This document shows, one piece after another, positions 1-10,235 of a stretch of 64,000 bases of DNA. The translations under genes were made by a program, and so were the position numbers. Position 1 is the first letter of the stretch. The number at the start of each line of letters is the position of its first letter. The stretch is from assembly GCA_016794505.1 (NCBI GenBank), contig JAEUJZ010000020.1, positions 209,119-273,118 of the forward strand, read 5' to 3'. The notes under the pieces are model-generated. The model had not been told where the DNA came from and did no database searches. It saw only the letters and a program-made list of their open reading frames with translations. The DNA comes from Myxococcales bacterium (GTDB lineage: Bacteria; Myxococcota_A; Polyangia; Palsa-1104; JAEUJZ01).

Positions 1-757
1 CCTATGAAGTCGCCACATCCGCGATGCTGTCGAGCGGCCAGCGCTGCACTGCAACGTCGCGCGTCCTGGTTCACGAAGCGGTGGCGGCCGAGTTCAGCGA
101 TCTTCTGTTGTCGACGCTGGATACACTTCGCGTTGGCCCGCCTGTGATCGCTGGTGCCGCGGGACTGCCACCAGGGCAAGCCGAGCCCTTCATGGGGCCG
201 ATGCTTTCCCTTGCGCGCATGGAATCGTTTCTTGCCGCCTGTGCGCAGGCGAGCACGCAGGGTGCAGAAGCGCTGCGGCCGGCACAGCGCGTGGCGACAG
301 CGCGAGCAAATGGGGCATTTGTCAGCCCAAGCTTGCACCTGATTCGTCAACGTCAGCCCGGCGCCGCGTATCAAAGAAACGAGCACTTGGGTCCAGACTT
401 GGCGCTTTATCCCGTGGTTGACATCGACGATGCGCTGCAGCTCTGCGACAGCGGGCCGTATGGGCTGTGTGCATCGTTGTTTACGGCCTCGCCGCTGCGC
501 TGGAAGCGCTTTTCGGAAGAAGTGCGCGCCGGCTCGCTGTTCTGGAATCGCGGTACTGCAGCGCCATCGGGGCGCTTGCCGTTTGGAGGCGAAAAAAGCA
601 GTGGCCACGGCGGTCGCGGTGGTGCCGACGCCATCGTGGCTCTGCGGCGCCAGGTCTCGCTGCTGGGACGCCAACGCGAGACGCCCGAGCGCCTGCCCGG
701 AAGCGAGATCCATTCCTCTGCCCATTCTCATCGACGTGAACAGAACGAAGGGTCCAC

Positions 758-761
<4 letters not shown>
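1..761 (+). CDS. AstD-like succinylglutamate-semialdehyde dehydrogenase, C-terminal part (cut by window edge)
   Basis: The reading frame is open from base 3, so the gene began before the window and only about 250 C-terminal residues are seen. The catalytic-cysteine segment SSGQRCT lies right at the edge. The motif EPFMGP after a proline-rich stretch, the NEHLGP segment, and the end motif LPFGGEKSSGHGGRGG match the C-terminal half of the aldehyde dehydrogenase superfamily. The pattern around FMGPMLS and the FWNR-x-T segment most resembles AstD of arginine succinyltransferase catabolism, which oxidises N-succinylglutamate semialdehyde with NAD. Other ALDH subfamilies are possible because the NAD-binding half is missing. 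The stop codon overlaps the next ATG by four bases (ATGA), so the two genes are probably translated together. Confidence 0.85.
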
Positions 762-2986
<2,225 letters not shown>

Positions 2987-3032
2987 TCCATTCCTGCTTC
3001 GCGGCCGATCCCGCGCGGCTGCGACACTCCGT

Positions 3033-4316
3033 CTAGTACACGCCGGGGATCATTCTCCAGGGTACTTTCCGTCGATACTCATCCCAGTCAGCGCCATAGC
3101 GCGCGGCGCAGTGACGATCGTCGCGCCGCTCGCGATGGATCAGCAGGACCGAAAAATAAATGAAATAGAAGTACGGCAGCACGTGCCCAAACTTGCACGT
3201 CAAGCACCAGGCCAAGCCCATCATCAAGTCCCCGGTGTAGTTCAAGTGACGCGCGATGCCCCAGAAGCCGGATGTCAGAAGCTGCGTGCCGCGGGCGGTG
3301 CGAATGAACGTCGGGCGCTTGCCCCAGATCGGCGCGGTAGGGCTCTGGCGAAAGCGATGCTTCTGCAGGTTTGCGCTGCGGAATATGAAGTATCCCGCCG
3401 CGTTCAGAGCGACGATGCCAACCGTCGCTGGCAAGGGCAGCTCATGCGCGTGGCGAACCAGGTACTGCGCCTGCAAAGAAAACGTAAACGGCACCCACAC
3501 CAAGCAGCCCCACGACAGCATGAAGCCGAAGCGCTCGTGACGAATGTCCCACGTCGACAGGATCGCTTCTTCGTGCAGGAAGTAATCGGCGACGTAAAAG
3601 AAGTGAAAGATGCAGACCAGAAACATCGGCGCGCTGATGCGTCCGTGCAGCTCAAGCTGCTGCGCTGCCAGCGATAGATCGATCAGCACCCACAAGATCA
3701 GGCCGGGGCGCGACTCGCAAAAGAACTTGAGATCCAGCGATCCCAGGCGTGGGTTCAGAACAACCCCCGTGAAGAAGTCGTGAAAGAAGCCGCCGCGACG
3801 TTCTGCGCTCGGGGCCGTTTTGTGCAGCGAAGGAAAGACGTACAGGTACAGCGCAAAGATCAGCGAGCCAATGTTGGCAACGCTCAAAATGGCGCCCAGC
3901 TCGTCGGCAAGCAGCGTCGCCGGAATCACGCGTCGCCAGATCAGAACCAGCACCACAAGCAGGGTCAGCCACCAGGAAAACCAGCCGTTCAGGCGGTACT
4001 TGAGCCGCGTTCCATCATCGAGCGGCGCCCCCGGAAACCAGCGTCCCGGCGCGAACAGCTGCAGAAAAAGCTGCGCGCCCACCCAGATCGAATAGATCGC
4101 GGCAGCCTTCCAGGTCGGCAGGGGCACTTCGCGCAGAAGCTCGCCAAGCTGGGTGCGCGACGTTGGAAACACCAGAGCGCCCCCGTGATAGCGCATGCAG
4201 ATCCACAGGTAATAGACGACGGCGGGCAGCGCGACGAGGCCAAGCGCGAACTCTAGGCCCAGCCCGGCGCGACGGGCGCTAGCTGAGGCTTCATTGTGAG
4301 CGGCAGAAGAGGACAT
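3033..4316 (-). CDS. ERG4/ERG24-family sterol reductase (integral membrane)
   Basis: 427 residues with about nine hydrophobic segments. The C-terminal third has the family signature: LLTSGFWGIARHLNYTGD near residues 345-362, then HRERRDD near 394 and a terminal YGADWDEYRRKVPWRMIPGVY-like end. These are the hallmarks of NADPH-dependent sterol C-14, C-7 and C-24(28) reductases, and the region binds NADPH. Which double bond is reduced cannot be decided from sequence by eye; C-14 reductase (ERG24-like) is the first guess. The gene lies 35 bases downstream of an ERG2-like isomerase on the same strand, which strongly supports a sterol role. Start chosen at the ATG at 4316, preceded by a weak purine stretch. 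Confidence 0.88.
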   Translation of the reverse strand: MSSSAAHNEASASARRAGLGLEFALGLVALPAVVYYLWICMRYHGGALVFPTSRTQLGELLREVPLPTWKAAAIYSIWVGAQLFLQLFAPGRWFPGAPLDDGTRLKYRLNGWFSWWLTLLVVLVLIWRRVIPATLLADELGAILSVANIGSLIFALYLYVFPSLHKTAPSAERRGGFFHDFFTGVVLNPRLGSLDLKFFCESRPGLILWVLIDLSLAAQQLELHGRISAPMFLVCIFHFFYVADYFLHEEAILSTWDIRHERFGFMLSWGCLVWVPFTFSLQAQYLVRHAHELPLPATVGIVALNAAGYFIFRSANLQKHRFRQSPTAPIWGKRPTFIRTARGTQLLTSGFWGIARHLNYTGDLMMGLAWCLTCKFGHVLPYFYFIYFSVLLIHRERRDDRHCAARYGADWDEYRRKVPWRMIPGVY

Positions 4317-4351
4317 GTGCAGGGACTCTCCAGACGATTTGGCGCGCGGCT

Positions 4352-4912
4352 TTACAGCGTGCGGCGAAGAAGCGAGCGCAGCGTCAGTTGGCTGTAACGC
4401 AGCAAGGTCTTGCCCAAGATCGCGGCATCCATGGCGCGAAACACCGAGTCTCCAAGCGCCGTCGGCAGGCTGGTGAAGATCGGCCCGCGAGCGTACTCAA
4501 GCATCCAGGTGTCGGGCTGAATGCGCACGGCTTTGGTGACGCCTGGCGGCAGATGCACAAGCTCGCCCACCTGCGAAAGCTTGGCGACGCTGGGATCGCG
4601 ATCGGTGTACGTCGTAAACGATCCGCGCAGCATGACGTCCCAGATGTCGATGCGAAAGCGACCGGAAAAGCCTTCGGTGCCGATCGGCGTGCCATAGATC
4701 AGCACGTACTCGCTCAGCGACGCATGCAAGACGCACATCACGCCGGTTAGACCGCCAGCCAAGTTGAACATCCAGTCGGTGCGGGTGTCGATGTGGCCGG
4801 GATAGGCAGCGGCTAGCTCGTCGACAACGGTGGAACACATGGCATCGAACGGCAGACCGATTGCGCGGCTGCCAATTTCGTGCAGTCGATGCGGATCGAA
4901 GATGTAGCCCAT
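4352..4912 (-). CDS. ERG2/sigma-1 receptor-family sterol C-8 isomerase
   Basis: 186 residues. It opens with MGYIFDPHRLHEI and continues with VDELAAAYPGHI, HASLSEYVLIYGTPIGTEG, FSGRFRIDIWD and MLEYARG, the conserved path of yeast ERG2 and the sigma-1 receptor. The Asp in IWD and the Glu in LEYARG match the two acidic ligand/catalytic residues of that family. ERG2 moves the sterol double bond from C-8 to C-7. The yeast enzyme has an N-terminal membrane anchor that is absent here; the protein starts directly at the conserved domain. The start is an ATG with a GAGGT sequence upstream. Paired with the reductase at 3033-4316 in what looks like one operon. This family is mainly eukaryotic and is found in few bacteria. 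Confidence 0.88.
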   Translation of the reverse strand: MGYIFDPHRLHEIGSRAIGLPFDAMCSTVVDELAAAYPGHIDTRTDWMFNLAGGLTGVMCVLHASLSEYVLIYGTPIGTEGFSGRFRIDIWDVMLRGSFTTYTDRDPSVAKLSQVGELVHLPPGVTKAVRIQPDTWMLEYARGPIFTSLPTALGDSVFRAMDAAILGKTLLRYSQLTLRSLLRRTL

Positions 4913-5075
4913 GCAGGTGACCTCGCGCAGGATTCAAGCGGCGACGCAAAGCAGACAGCATGCGGAGACGCCAAAGACCTGTCAACGCGCGATCCCGCAC
5001 AGTGCGACTCGGCTCTTTCGGATGGCTTGCGCAGACGCGCCCCATGGCTGGTTCACGTCGCGCTAACATCAGGAC

Positions 5076-5606
5076 ATGCTTGCCGATTCAACCCGTGGAG
5101 CTGCAGGCGCGCAGCGAGTGCCGACGGCGCTGTGGCAAGGGCTGTTCTTTTGCGGGCTGGCCTTGGTTCTGCCCTGGCTGGTCTCGGCGGGTTACGCGGG
5201 GCTAAGCGATGTCACACAGGCGCTTTGGACCACACTTCCGACGGCGGGCCATGCGACCCCGTCGCTGCTTTGGGCGGGACAGAAGACGGCCTGGATGTGG
5301 CTGGTCCAGGTTCTTGCTGGGCTTGCCGGCTGTGCCGCGGCGCTGCTGTTCATCGCATGGCGCGTGCTGCGCAGCCTGAACCAGGCGGCAGGACTGGCAC
5401 CGAGTCGCCCGGTTCTTTCGTCTTTGCTGAGCGTGCTTCTGTGGGCGTTGGCCGTCGCTCTGCTGTCATCGCTTTGGCTGGGCTTGTGTGCCTGGCCCAG
5501 CGAGACCTATGGCGTTTCTGTGCGCGGCGGACTGCAGGCGCTGCTCTTTGTGCATGGGCTCACGCGTCTGCTGCACGCTGCGCTTTCGCTGTGGCCTGTG
5601 GCCTAG
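5076..5606 (+). CDS. Small membrane protein of unknown function
   Basis: 176 residues with about four hydrophobic segments (near 22-45, 72-98, 110-140 and 150-172) separated by short polar loops. No motif that I recognise. It is divergent from the sterol operon, with about 160 bases between the two starts, and converges on the lipoprotein gene at 5639. Codon usage is like the neighbours, so it is probably a real gene, but the family is unknown to me. Confidence 0.6.
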   Translation: MLADSTRGAAGAQRVPTALWQGLFFCGLALVLPWLVSAGYAGLSDVTQALWTTLPTAGHATPSLLWAGQKTAWMWLVQVLAGLAGCAAALLFIAWRVLRSLNQAAGLAPSRPVLSSLLSVLLWALAVALLSSLWLGLCAWPSETYGVSVRGGLQALLFVHGLTRLLHAALSLWPVA

Positions 5607-5638
5607 AAAAAGACGCGCGACGTCGGGCGACCGGATTG

Positions 5639-8107
5639 TTAGCTGCCGTCGAACACAGCCAAGCTCACGCGATCGTGCGCGAGGTCCAGGCCAAGGACGC
5701 GAGCGATCTCTTGCTGGGCGTTTGACAGCGCCGCTTTGTCGGCGATCTGGTCCCTTGCATGATGGGCGAGCAGCAGCGCATTTAAGCGGGCATCTCCGGT
5801 GCTGGCTGCCGCTGATCGCAGAAAGCGCGCCCCATGTCCCGATAGCGCAGGCGTTAGCTGTTTCTTGGTTTCTGCAGCCAGCGATACCAGCGCCTTGCCC
5901 ACAAGATCCGTATCGAGAGGAAAGCGCAGTGGATGCGGCGCAATATACAGGTCAGGCGCCCCCGGCACGCGGTGCTCGCTGCGCTGGAAGTCTTCGTGCC
6001 AGGCATCGGCCGCGATCGGCTTTTCATAAAGTGGCGGCACAAGGCCAAGCTCGATCATGCGCAGGCTGGCATCGACACGCGCGATGCGGCGAAAGAACTG
6101 TTCCGCGTACGCATACTCGGCCTGCACCGGCTGTTCAAGCAGCGGAGGCGTCTGAGCCAGCGCCGCCCGTGTCTGGGTAAGCTCGGTCGCCACGCGGTCG
6201 CGCTCGGCCGCGACATTCGCCAGATCATGCTGAGCGCGTCGCGCATCGCGCTCGGCCTGATCGTGAGCGCTGTCTAGCTCGCGCACGGCGTGGTCGCTGC
6301 CGCGCTGCTGGCGCAGCTGATCGGCGGTGGCGGTGGCGCGCGTGCGCTCTTGCCGCGCGTCCTGCAGGTCGCCGCGCAGGCTGCTGATCTGACTACGCAG
6401 GCGAGCCCGCTCGGCTTCCAAGGGGCGGCGCTGATTGGGGTCCGGGGTCTGCGCGATGCGGCTCTCAAGCTGCGCCAGCTGATATTCGGCATCGCTTAGC
6501 TGGCGCTGCACACGCGACACGCGGCGCGAGGCTTCATCGGCACGCGCCTCGGCATCGCGGAAACGCTGCTCGGTCTCGGCGTGGGCCACGCGGGCGCGCT
6601 GCTCGGCTCGGGCCAGGCGATGCTCTTGCCTTGCGGCCTGCGCGGCATTCTGACCAGCCATCGCCACCGACCCATCGAGCTGCTGCAGCGCGAGTGACAG
6701 CTCGTCGCTGTGCTGCACAAGCTGGTGATAGCGCGGGTTGGGCACTTGATCGATGCGCACCACATACGTCTGTCGGCGCGTCTCGACGCGTCCGGGCTGC
6801 GTCACGACGGTCGGCAAACCCAGGCGCAGCGCGATGGTGGCAAGCGGCTTTTGCTCTTCGGGATTGCCGCTTGTGAGATCGACGCGCCCCGGTGAAGAAA
6901 ACGTCGAGATCGCAGCCTGCAACGTGGGCAGGAAGCGCTCGACCAACAGCGGATCTCCGTCGACACGCAGGGCCACGGGATAGCGCAGCTCGGGCTCTAG
7001 AATCGGCAGCACATCCGGCGATAAGAGCTGCAGTCCACTCGCCACAAGGGCTGGCGCATCCCCCCGGACCGAGCGCAGCGTTATCGCCTGTTCCTGCAGC
7101 AAAAGCGCCGTCTTGTAGTGGGCCCAGGCAAGGCCAAGCAGGCGGGGTCGCTGAGCTCGCTCAGCGGCCAGCTTCTGTCGTTGAACCAGCATGAACAAGA
7201 CATCGCTGCCCCGCTTGCGGAATGACTCGCTGCGCGTCCCGTCGCTGGGGTTGCCGGTGCTCGACCACAGCTCGGCGGCGCGGGCAAGCGCAGGAACCGC
7301 GACGCTGTATCGCCGTGCTTGCAGAGCTTCTTTGGCGGTCTTGTCGATCGTTGTCGAAAACGCCTCGCGAGCATGGCCCAGATGGATCTGCGCAGCCTGG
7401 TTGCCACCATCTAGGCGCACCGCTTCCGTCAGCGAGGCCAGCGCGGCTTCGTGCTGCTGTTCTTGCAACTGACGCTGCCCCTGTTCGTCAAGCTGCTGAC
7501 TGCGCAGCATGTCGCTGGCCTGCCGGGCAAAGACCGGGATTTCGGGAAACGTGGGCGCAAGCGGCAGCAAGCCCTGCAGCGTATTCGCCGCCGTCTGCAG
7601 ATCGCGCCGCGAGAGCAGCGCTGCCTTGGCCGACTCAAGCTGCGCCGCGGCCTGTTCGCGGTGGGCCGTCAGCTTGCCGTGCAGCGAGCGCGCATCGACG
7701 TGGTCCGGCAGATCGGTGAGCACAAGCTCGCAGCGCTGTAGGGCGCGGTTCAGATCGCCGCTGTTGCCAAGCTGTGCCGCCTCGGCAAGCCACGCCGCAG
7801 CACGTGCCTCGCGGGCGAGTGTCAGCTTTTGCTGATATTCCGCTTTGCCCGGTCGGTGCTGCGCGGCTTGCCGGTATTCGCTGACCGCAGACTCGAAGTC
7901 GCGGCGGGCCATGGCTTCGTCGCCGCGCTGCGCGGCATAGTACGCGGCACAGCCCACCTGCTGCAGCGCAAGCGCCAAGGCCCAGAGCCGCAGTGACCCA
8001 GCCAGCCATGCAGGGCTGCGCAGAGTCGTCGCCCCTTGTTTGACGCCTTGCTTCCTGTCTCGCGTGTCTCGCGTGTCTCGCGTGTCCGCTTCGGTGGTCC
8101 GTCTCAC
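5639..8107 (-). CDS. Large envelope lipoprotein with TPR-like N-terminus and long coiled coil
   Basis: 822 residues. A hydrophobic segment ends in a lipobox-like LQQVGC with Cys at residue 53, so this looks like a lipoprotein with an unusually long N-region; the true start may lie further in. After the Cys come Ala-rich helical repeats of TPR character (for example ARRDFESAVSEYRQA) to about residue 280. A beta-type region follows, then an Arg/Ala/Gln/Glu-rich coiled coil at about 490-660 rich in RAEQRAR and RDAEARADEA segments, and a globular C-terminus. I do not recognise the family. A surface or periplasmic scaffolding role is likely. It is transcribed divergently from the AI-2E family transporter at 8204. 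Confidence 0.7.
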   Translation of the reverse strand: MRRTTEADTRDTRDTRDRKQGVKQGATTLRSPAWLAGSLRLWALALALQQVGCAAYYAAQRGDEAMARRDFESAVSEYRQAAQHRPGKAEYQQKLTLAREARAAAWLAEAAQLGNSGDLNRALQRCELVLTDLPDHVDARSLHGKLTAHREQAAAQLESAKAALLSRRDLQTAANTLQGLLPLAPTFPEIPVFARQASDMLRSQQLDEQGQRQLQEQQHEAALASLTEAVRLDGGNQAAQIHLGHAREAFSTTIDKTAKEALQARRYSVAVPALARAAELWSSTGNPSDGTRSESFRKRGSDVLFMLVQRQKLAAERAQRPRLLGLAWAHYKTALLLQEQAITLRSVRGDAPALVASGLQLLSPDVLPILEPELRYPVALRVDGDPLLVERFLPTLQAAISTFSSPGRVDLTSGNPEEQKPLATIALRLGLPTVVTQPGRVETRRQTYVVRIDQVPNPRYHQLVQHSDELSLALQQLDGSVAMAGQNAAQAARQEHRLARAEQRARVAHAETEQRFRDAEARADEASRRVSRVQRQLSDAEYQLAQLESRIAQTPDPNQRRPLEAERARLRSQISSLRGDLQDARQERTRATATADQLRQQRGSDHAVRELDSAHDQAERDARRAQHDLANVAAERDRVATELTQTRAALAQTPPLLEQPVQAEYAYAEQFFRRIARVDASLRMIELGLVPPLYEKPIAADAWHEDFQRSEHRVPGAPDLYIAPHPLRFPLDTDLVGKALVSLAAETKKQLTPALSGHGARFLRSAAASTGDARLNALLLAHHARDQIADKAALSNAQQEIARVLGLDLAHDRVSLAVFDGS
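8056..8087. repeat. Short 9-bp tandem repeat inside the 5' end of the lipoprotein gene
   Basis: Three exact copies of a 9-base unit (tgtctcgcg) and a partial fourth. On the minus strand the unit encodes Asp-Thr-Arg, so copy-number change would keep the frame. It lies before the signal peptide-like region of the gene at 5639-8107. Confidence 0.85.
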
Positions 8108-8203
8108 GTATCCGCCTCGTTGACTTCACATTGCGCGTCGATCTTGCCGACTGAGGACACAAAGCAATTTTCCCCAGGGCTCGTCTAGCGATAATACGAT
8201 GGC

Positions 8204-9385
8204 ATGTTTGACGATCGGCGTCTGACGCTATTCCTGCTTCGCTTGGTGCTGTATATCGGCCTCATTGTCCTGACCTGGAGCGTCCTTTCGTATCTCTCGC
8301 TGGCCTTGGCTCCCGTCGGTGTAGGCATTGTTGTCGCCTTCCTTTTGGATCCGTCGGTTCGCGCGCTAGAGCGTCGCCGCGTGCCGCGCTGGCTGGCCGT
8401 TGGCGGCATGGTGCTGATCTTCTTGGGCTTTCTTACGCTCATTGCGACGACGCTGCCGTATCTGGTCAGTCGCGAGCTGGATCACTTTGCAGAGCAGATC
8501 CCGGCGTACAAAAAGCTCCTCGATACCAAGCTGCTGCCGCTTCTTGGCAAGGTGTTTAAGACGCGGGCGCAAAACGTCAACGACTATGTCCGTCTGTTGT
8601 CCGACCGGATCGGCGACTGGGCACGCGGGGCAGCGGGACAGATCTCCGTCGCGGTGGGCTCGGCGCTTTTGAGCGTCGCGGGCTTCTTTAAGTACCTGAT
8701 CACGGTGCTCTTGGTGCCGATCTTCGCCGTGTCGTTCTTGATGGACATGCCCAGCATGAAGGATGCGCTGCGGCCGCTGGTGCCGCCGCGCCATCAGCAG
8801 GCGGTAAGCGACATCCTGCAAGACATCTACGTCGCGCTAGGTGGCTGGCTGCGCGGTCAGCTAACGGTGATGACCATCCAGGCCGCGCTGTACTCGATCG
8901 GACTTTCGCTCACCGACATCCCGCTGGCCATCGTCATCGGCTGCACCGCAGGCTTTTTGGCCTTTGTGCCGTACGTCGGGGTCAGCATTGGCTTGCTGGC
9001 GGCGCTGACCGTTGCCTTCCTGGAAGCCTCGACGAACGGCCTGCGCCCGATCATCGGTGTGCTGATCACCTTTGGCGCGGTGCAGCTTCTCGATGCTTTT
9101 TTTATTACGCCCCGCGCCGTCGGTGGACGCATCGGTCTTTCGGCGGTGGGCGTCATCTTCGCACTCAGCTTGGGCGGCACGCTGCTCGGCTATGTCGGCC
9201 TGCTTTTGGCGGTGCCGCTGGCCGCGGTGTTCAAGACCTTGTTGCCGCGGGTGATCGACGCCTACACTGCCACGGCGTTTTACCGCGCACCGCTACCGGC
9301 CGGCGCTGTATCGGCGGACGCGACCTCAGACCCCCCCAGTGACGCTGCGACGAACGCAGGCGAGACAGAGAGACACCCGCAATGA
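8204..9385 (+). CDS. AI-2E family transporter (PerM/TqsA-like)
   Basis: 393 residues. Two hydrophobic segments open the protein (VLYIGLIVLTWSVLSYLSLAL, then LAVGGMVLIFLGFL), followed by a long soluble stretch (about 85-155) and a cluster of membrane segments from 155 to 350 with the family patterns VLLVPIFAVSFLMD, ALGGWLRGQL, IVIGCTAGFLAFVPYVG and LLGYVGLLLAVPLAAVFK. This is the architecture of the AI-2E exporter/permease superfamily; substrates vary and include autoinducer-2 and ions. The last 35 residues are low-complexity. The stop overlaps the next gene by four bases (ATGA). Confidence 0.9.
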   Translation: MFDDRRLTLFLLRLVLYIGLIVLTWSVLSYLSLALAPVGVGIVVAFLLDPSVRALERRRVPRWLAVGGMVLIFLGFLTLIATTLPYLVSRELDHFAEQIPAYKKLLDTKLLPLLGKVFKTRAQNVNDYVRLLSDRIGDWARGAAGQISVAVGSALLSVAGFFKYLITVLLVPIFAVSFLMDMPSMKDALRPLVPPRHQQAVSDILQDIYVALGGWLRGQLTVMTIQAALYSIGLSLTDIPLAIVIGCTAGFLAFVPYVGVSIGLLAALTVAFLEASTNGLRPIIGVLITFGAVQLLDAFFITPRAVGGRIGLSAVGVIFALSLGGTLLGYVGLLLAVPLAAVFKTLLPRVIDAYTATAFYRAPLPAGAVSADATSDPPSDAATNAGETERHPQ

Positions 9386-10200
9386 GCGAAAAACCCCCCT
9401 TTACCGATCTGCAGATCCACGATGAGCACGCGGTGCGCTGTCTGACGCTCAATCGACCGCAGTCGAAAAATGGCCTGACGATCGAGCTTGTGGCGGCCCT
9501 CAAGCAGGCCGTCCTCGACGCGGGCGAAGAAGGCAGCGTGCGCGCCGTGCTGATCACCGGCAGCGGCGGATCGTTCTGTTCAGGCCTGGATCTAAAAGCT
9601 GCGGTCGAGATGGTGCAGGCGATGCACAGCCAGGACGCGGGCTCTGCGACGGTCAGCAACGAAGATCGCATGCGCAACTATTTCCATGGGCTGATCCGCG
9701 CGGTGCGGGGCATCAGCAAGCCGGTGGTGGCCTTTGTCGACGGCCCGGCCGCCGGTTTTGGCTGCGATCTGGCGCTGGCCTGTGACCTGCGCATCGGCAC
9801 CGTCCACGCCAGCTTTGCCGAGCTATTTGTCCGTCGTGGCTTGATGCCGGATGGCGGCTCGACGTACATGCTGCCGCGCTTGATCGGCGTCGGCCGGGCG
9901 CTGGAAATGATGATGCTTGGCGACAAGATCCCTTCCGAAGAAGCGCTGCGCATCGGCCTTTTGAACGCGGTTCTGGAAGACAGCGGCGCGGCGCTGCAGT
10001 ACGCGCAGCGCTTGGCTGCTGGTCCGCCGCTGGTCCTGCGCGAGATCAAGCGCGCGGTCTATGACGCGCTCGATGGCAGCCTGGATCAGGCGCTGGAAGG
10101 CGAGGTGCGCGGCCAGATGAAGCTGCTTCGCACCGCCGACTTTGCCGAGGGCATGAACGCGTTTTTCAACAAGCGCCCGCCGCACTTCTCTGGCCACTAG
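9382..10200 (+). CDS. Enoyl-CoA hydratase/isomerase (crotonase) family protein
   Basis: 272 residues of normal crotonase length. It shows LNRPQSKNGLT near the start, the oxyanion-hole segment GSGGSFCSGLDLKA near 55-68, the second oxyanion segment VDGPAAGFGCDLALACDLRIG near 116-136, and FVRRGLMPDGGSTYMLPRLIG near 150. The catalytic Glu of classical hydratases in the last segment appears as Asp, as in several isomerase-type members. The exact CoA substrate is not clear. It starts inside the stop codon of the transporter gene (ATGA), so the two are probably co-translated. Confidence 0.9.
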   Translation: MSEKPPFTDLQIHDEHAVRCLTLNRPQSKNGLTIELVAALKQAVLDAGEEGSVRAVLITGSGGSFCSGLDLKAAVEMVQAMHSQDAGSATVSNEDRMRNYFHGLIRAVRGISKPVVAFVDGPAAGFGCDLALACDLRIGTVHASFAELFVRRGLMPDGGSTYMLPRLIGVGRALEMMMLGDKIPSEEALRIGLLNAVLEDSGAALQYAQRLAAGPPLVLREIKRAVYDALDGSLDQALEGEVRGQMKLLRTADFAEGMNAFFNKRPPHFSGH

Positions 10201-10235
10201 GTCAAACGATCGTCCGGTCGGTGGCTGGCTCGATC

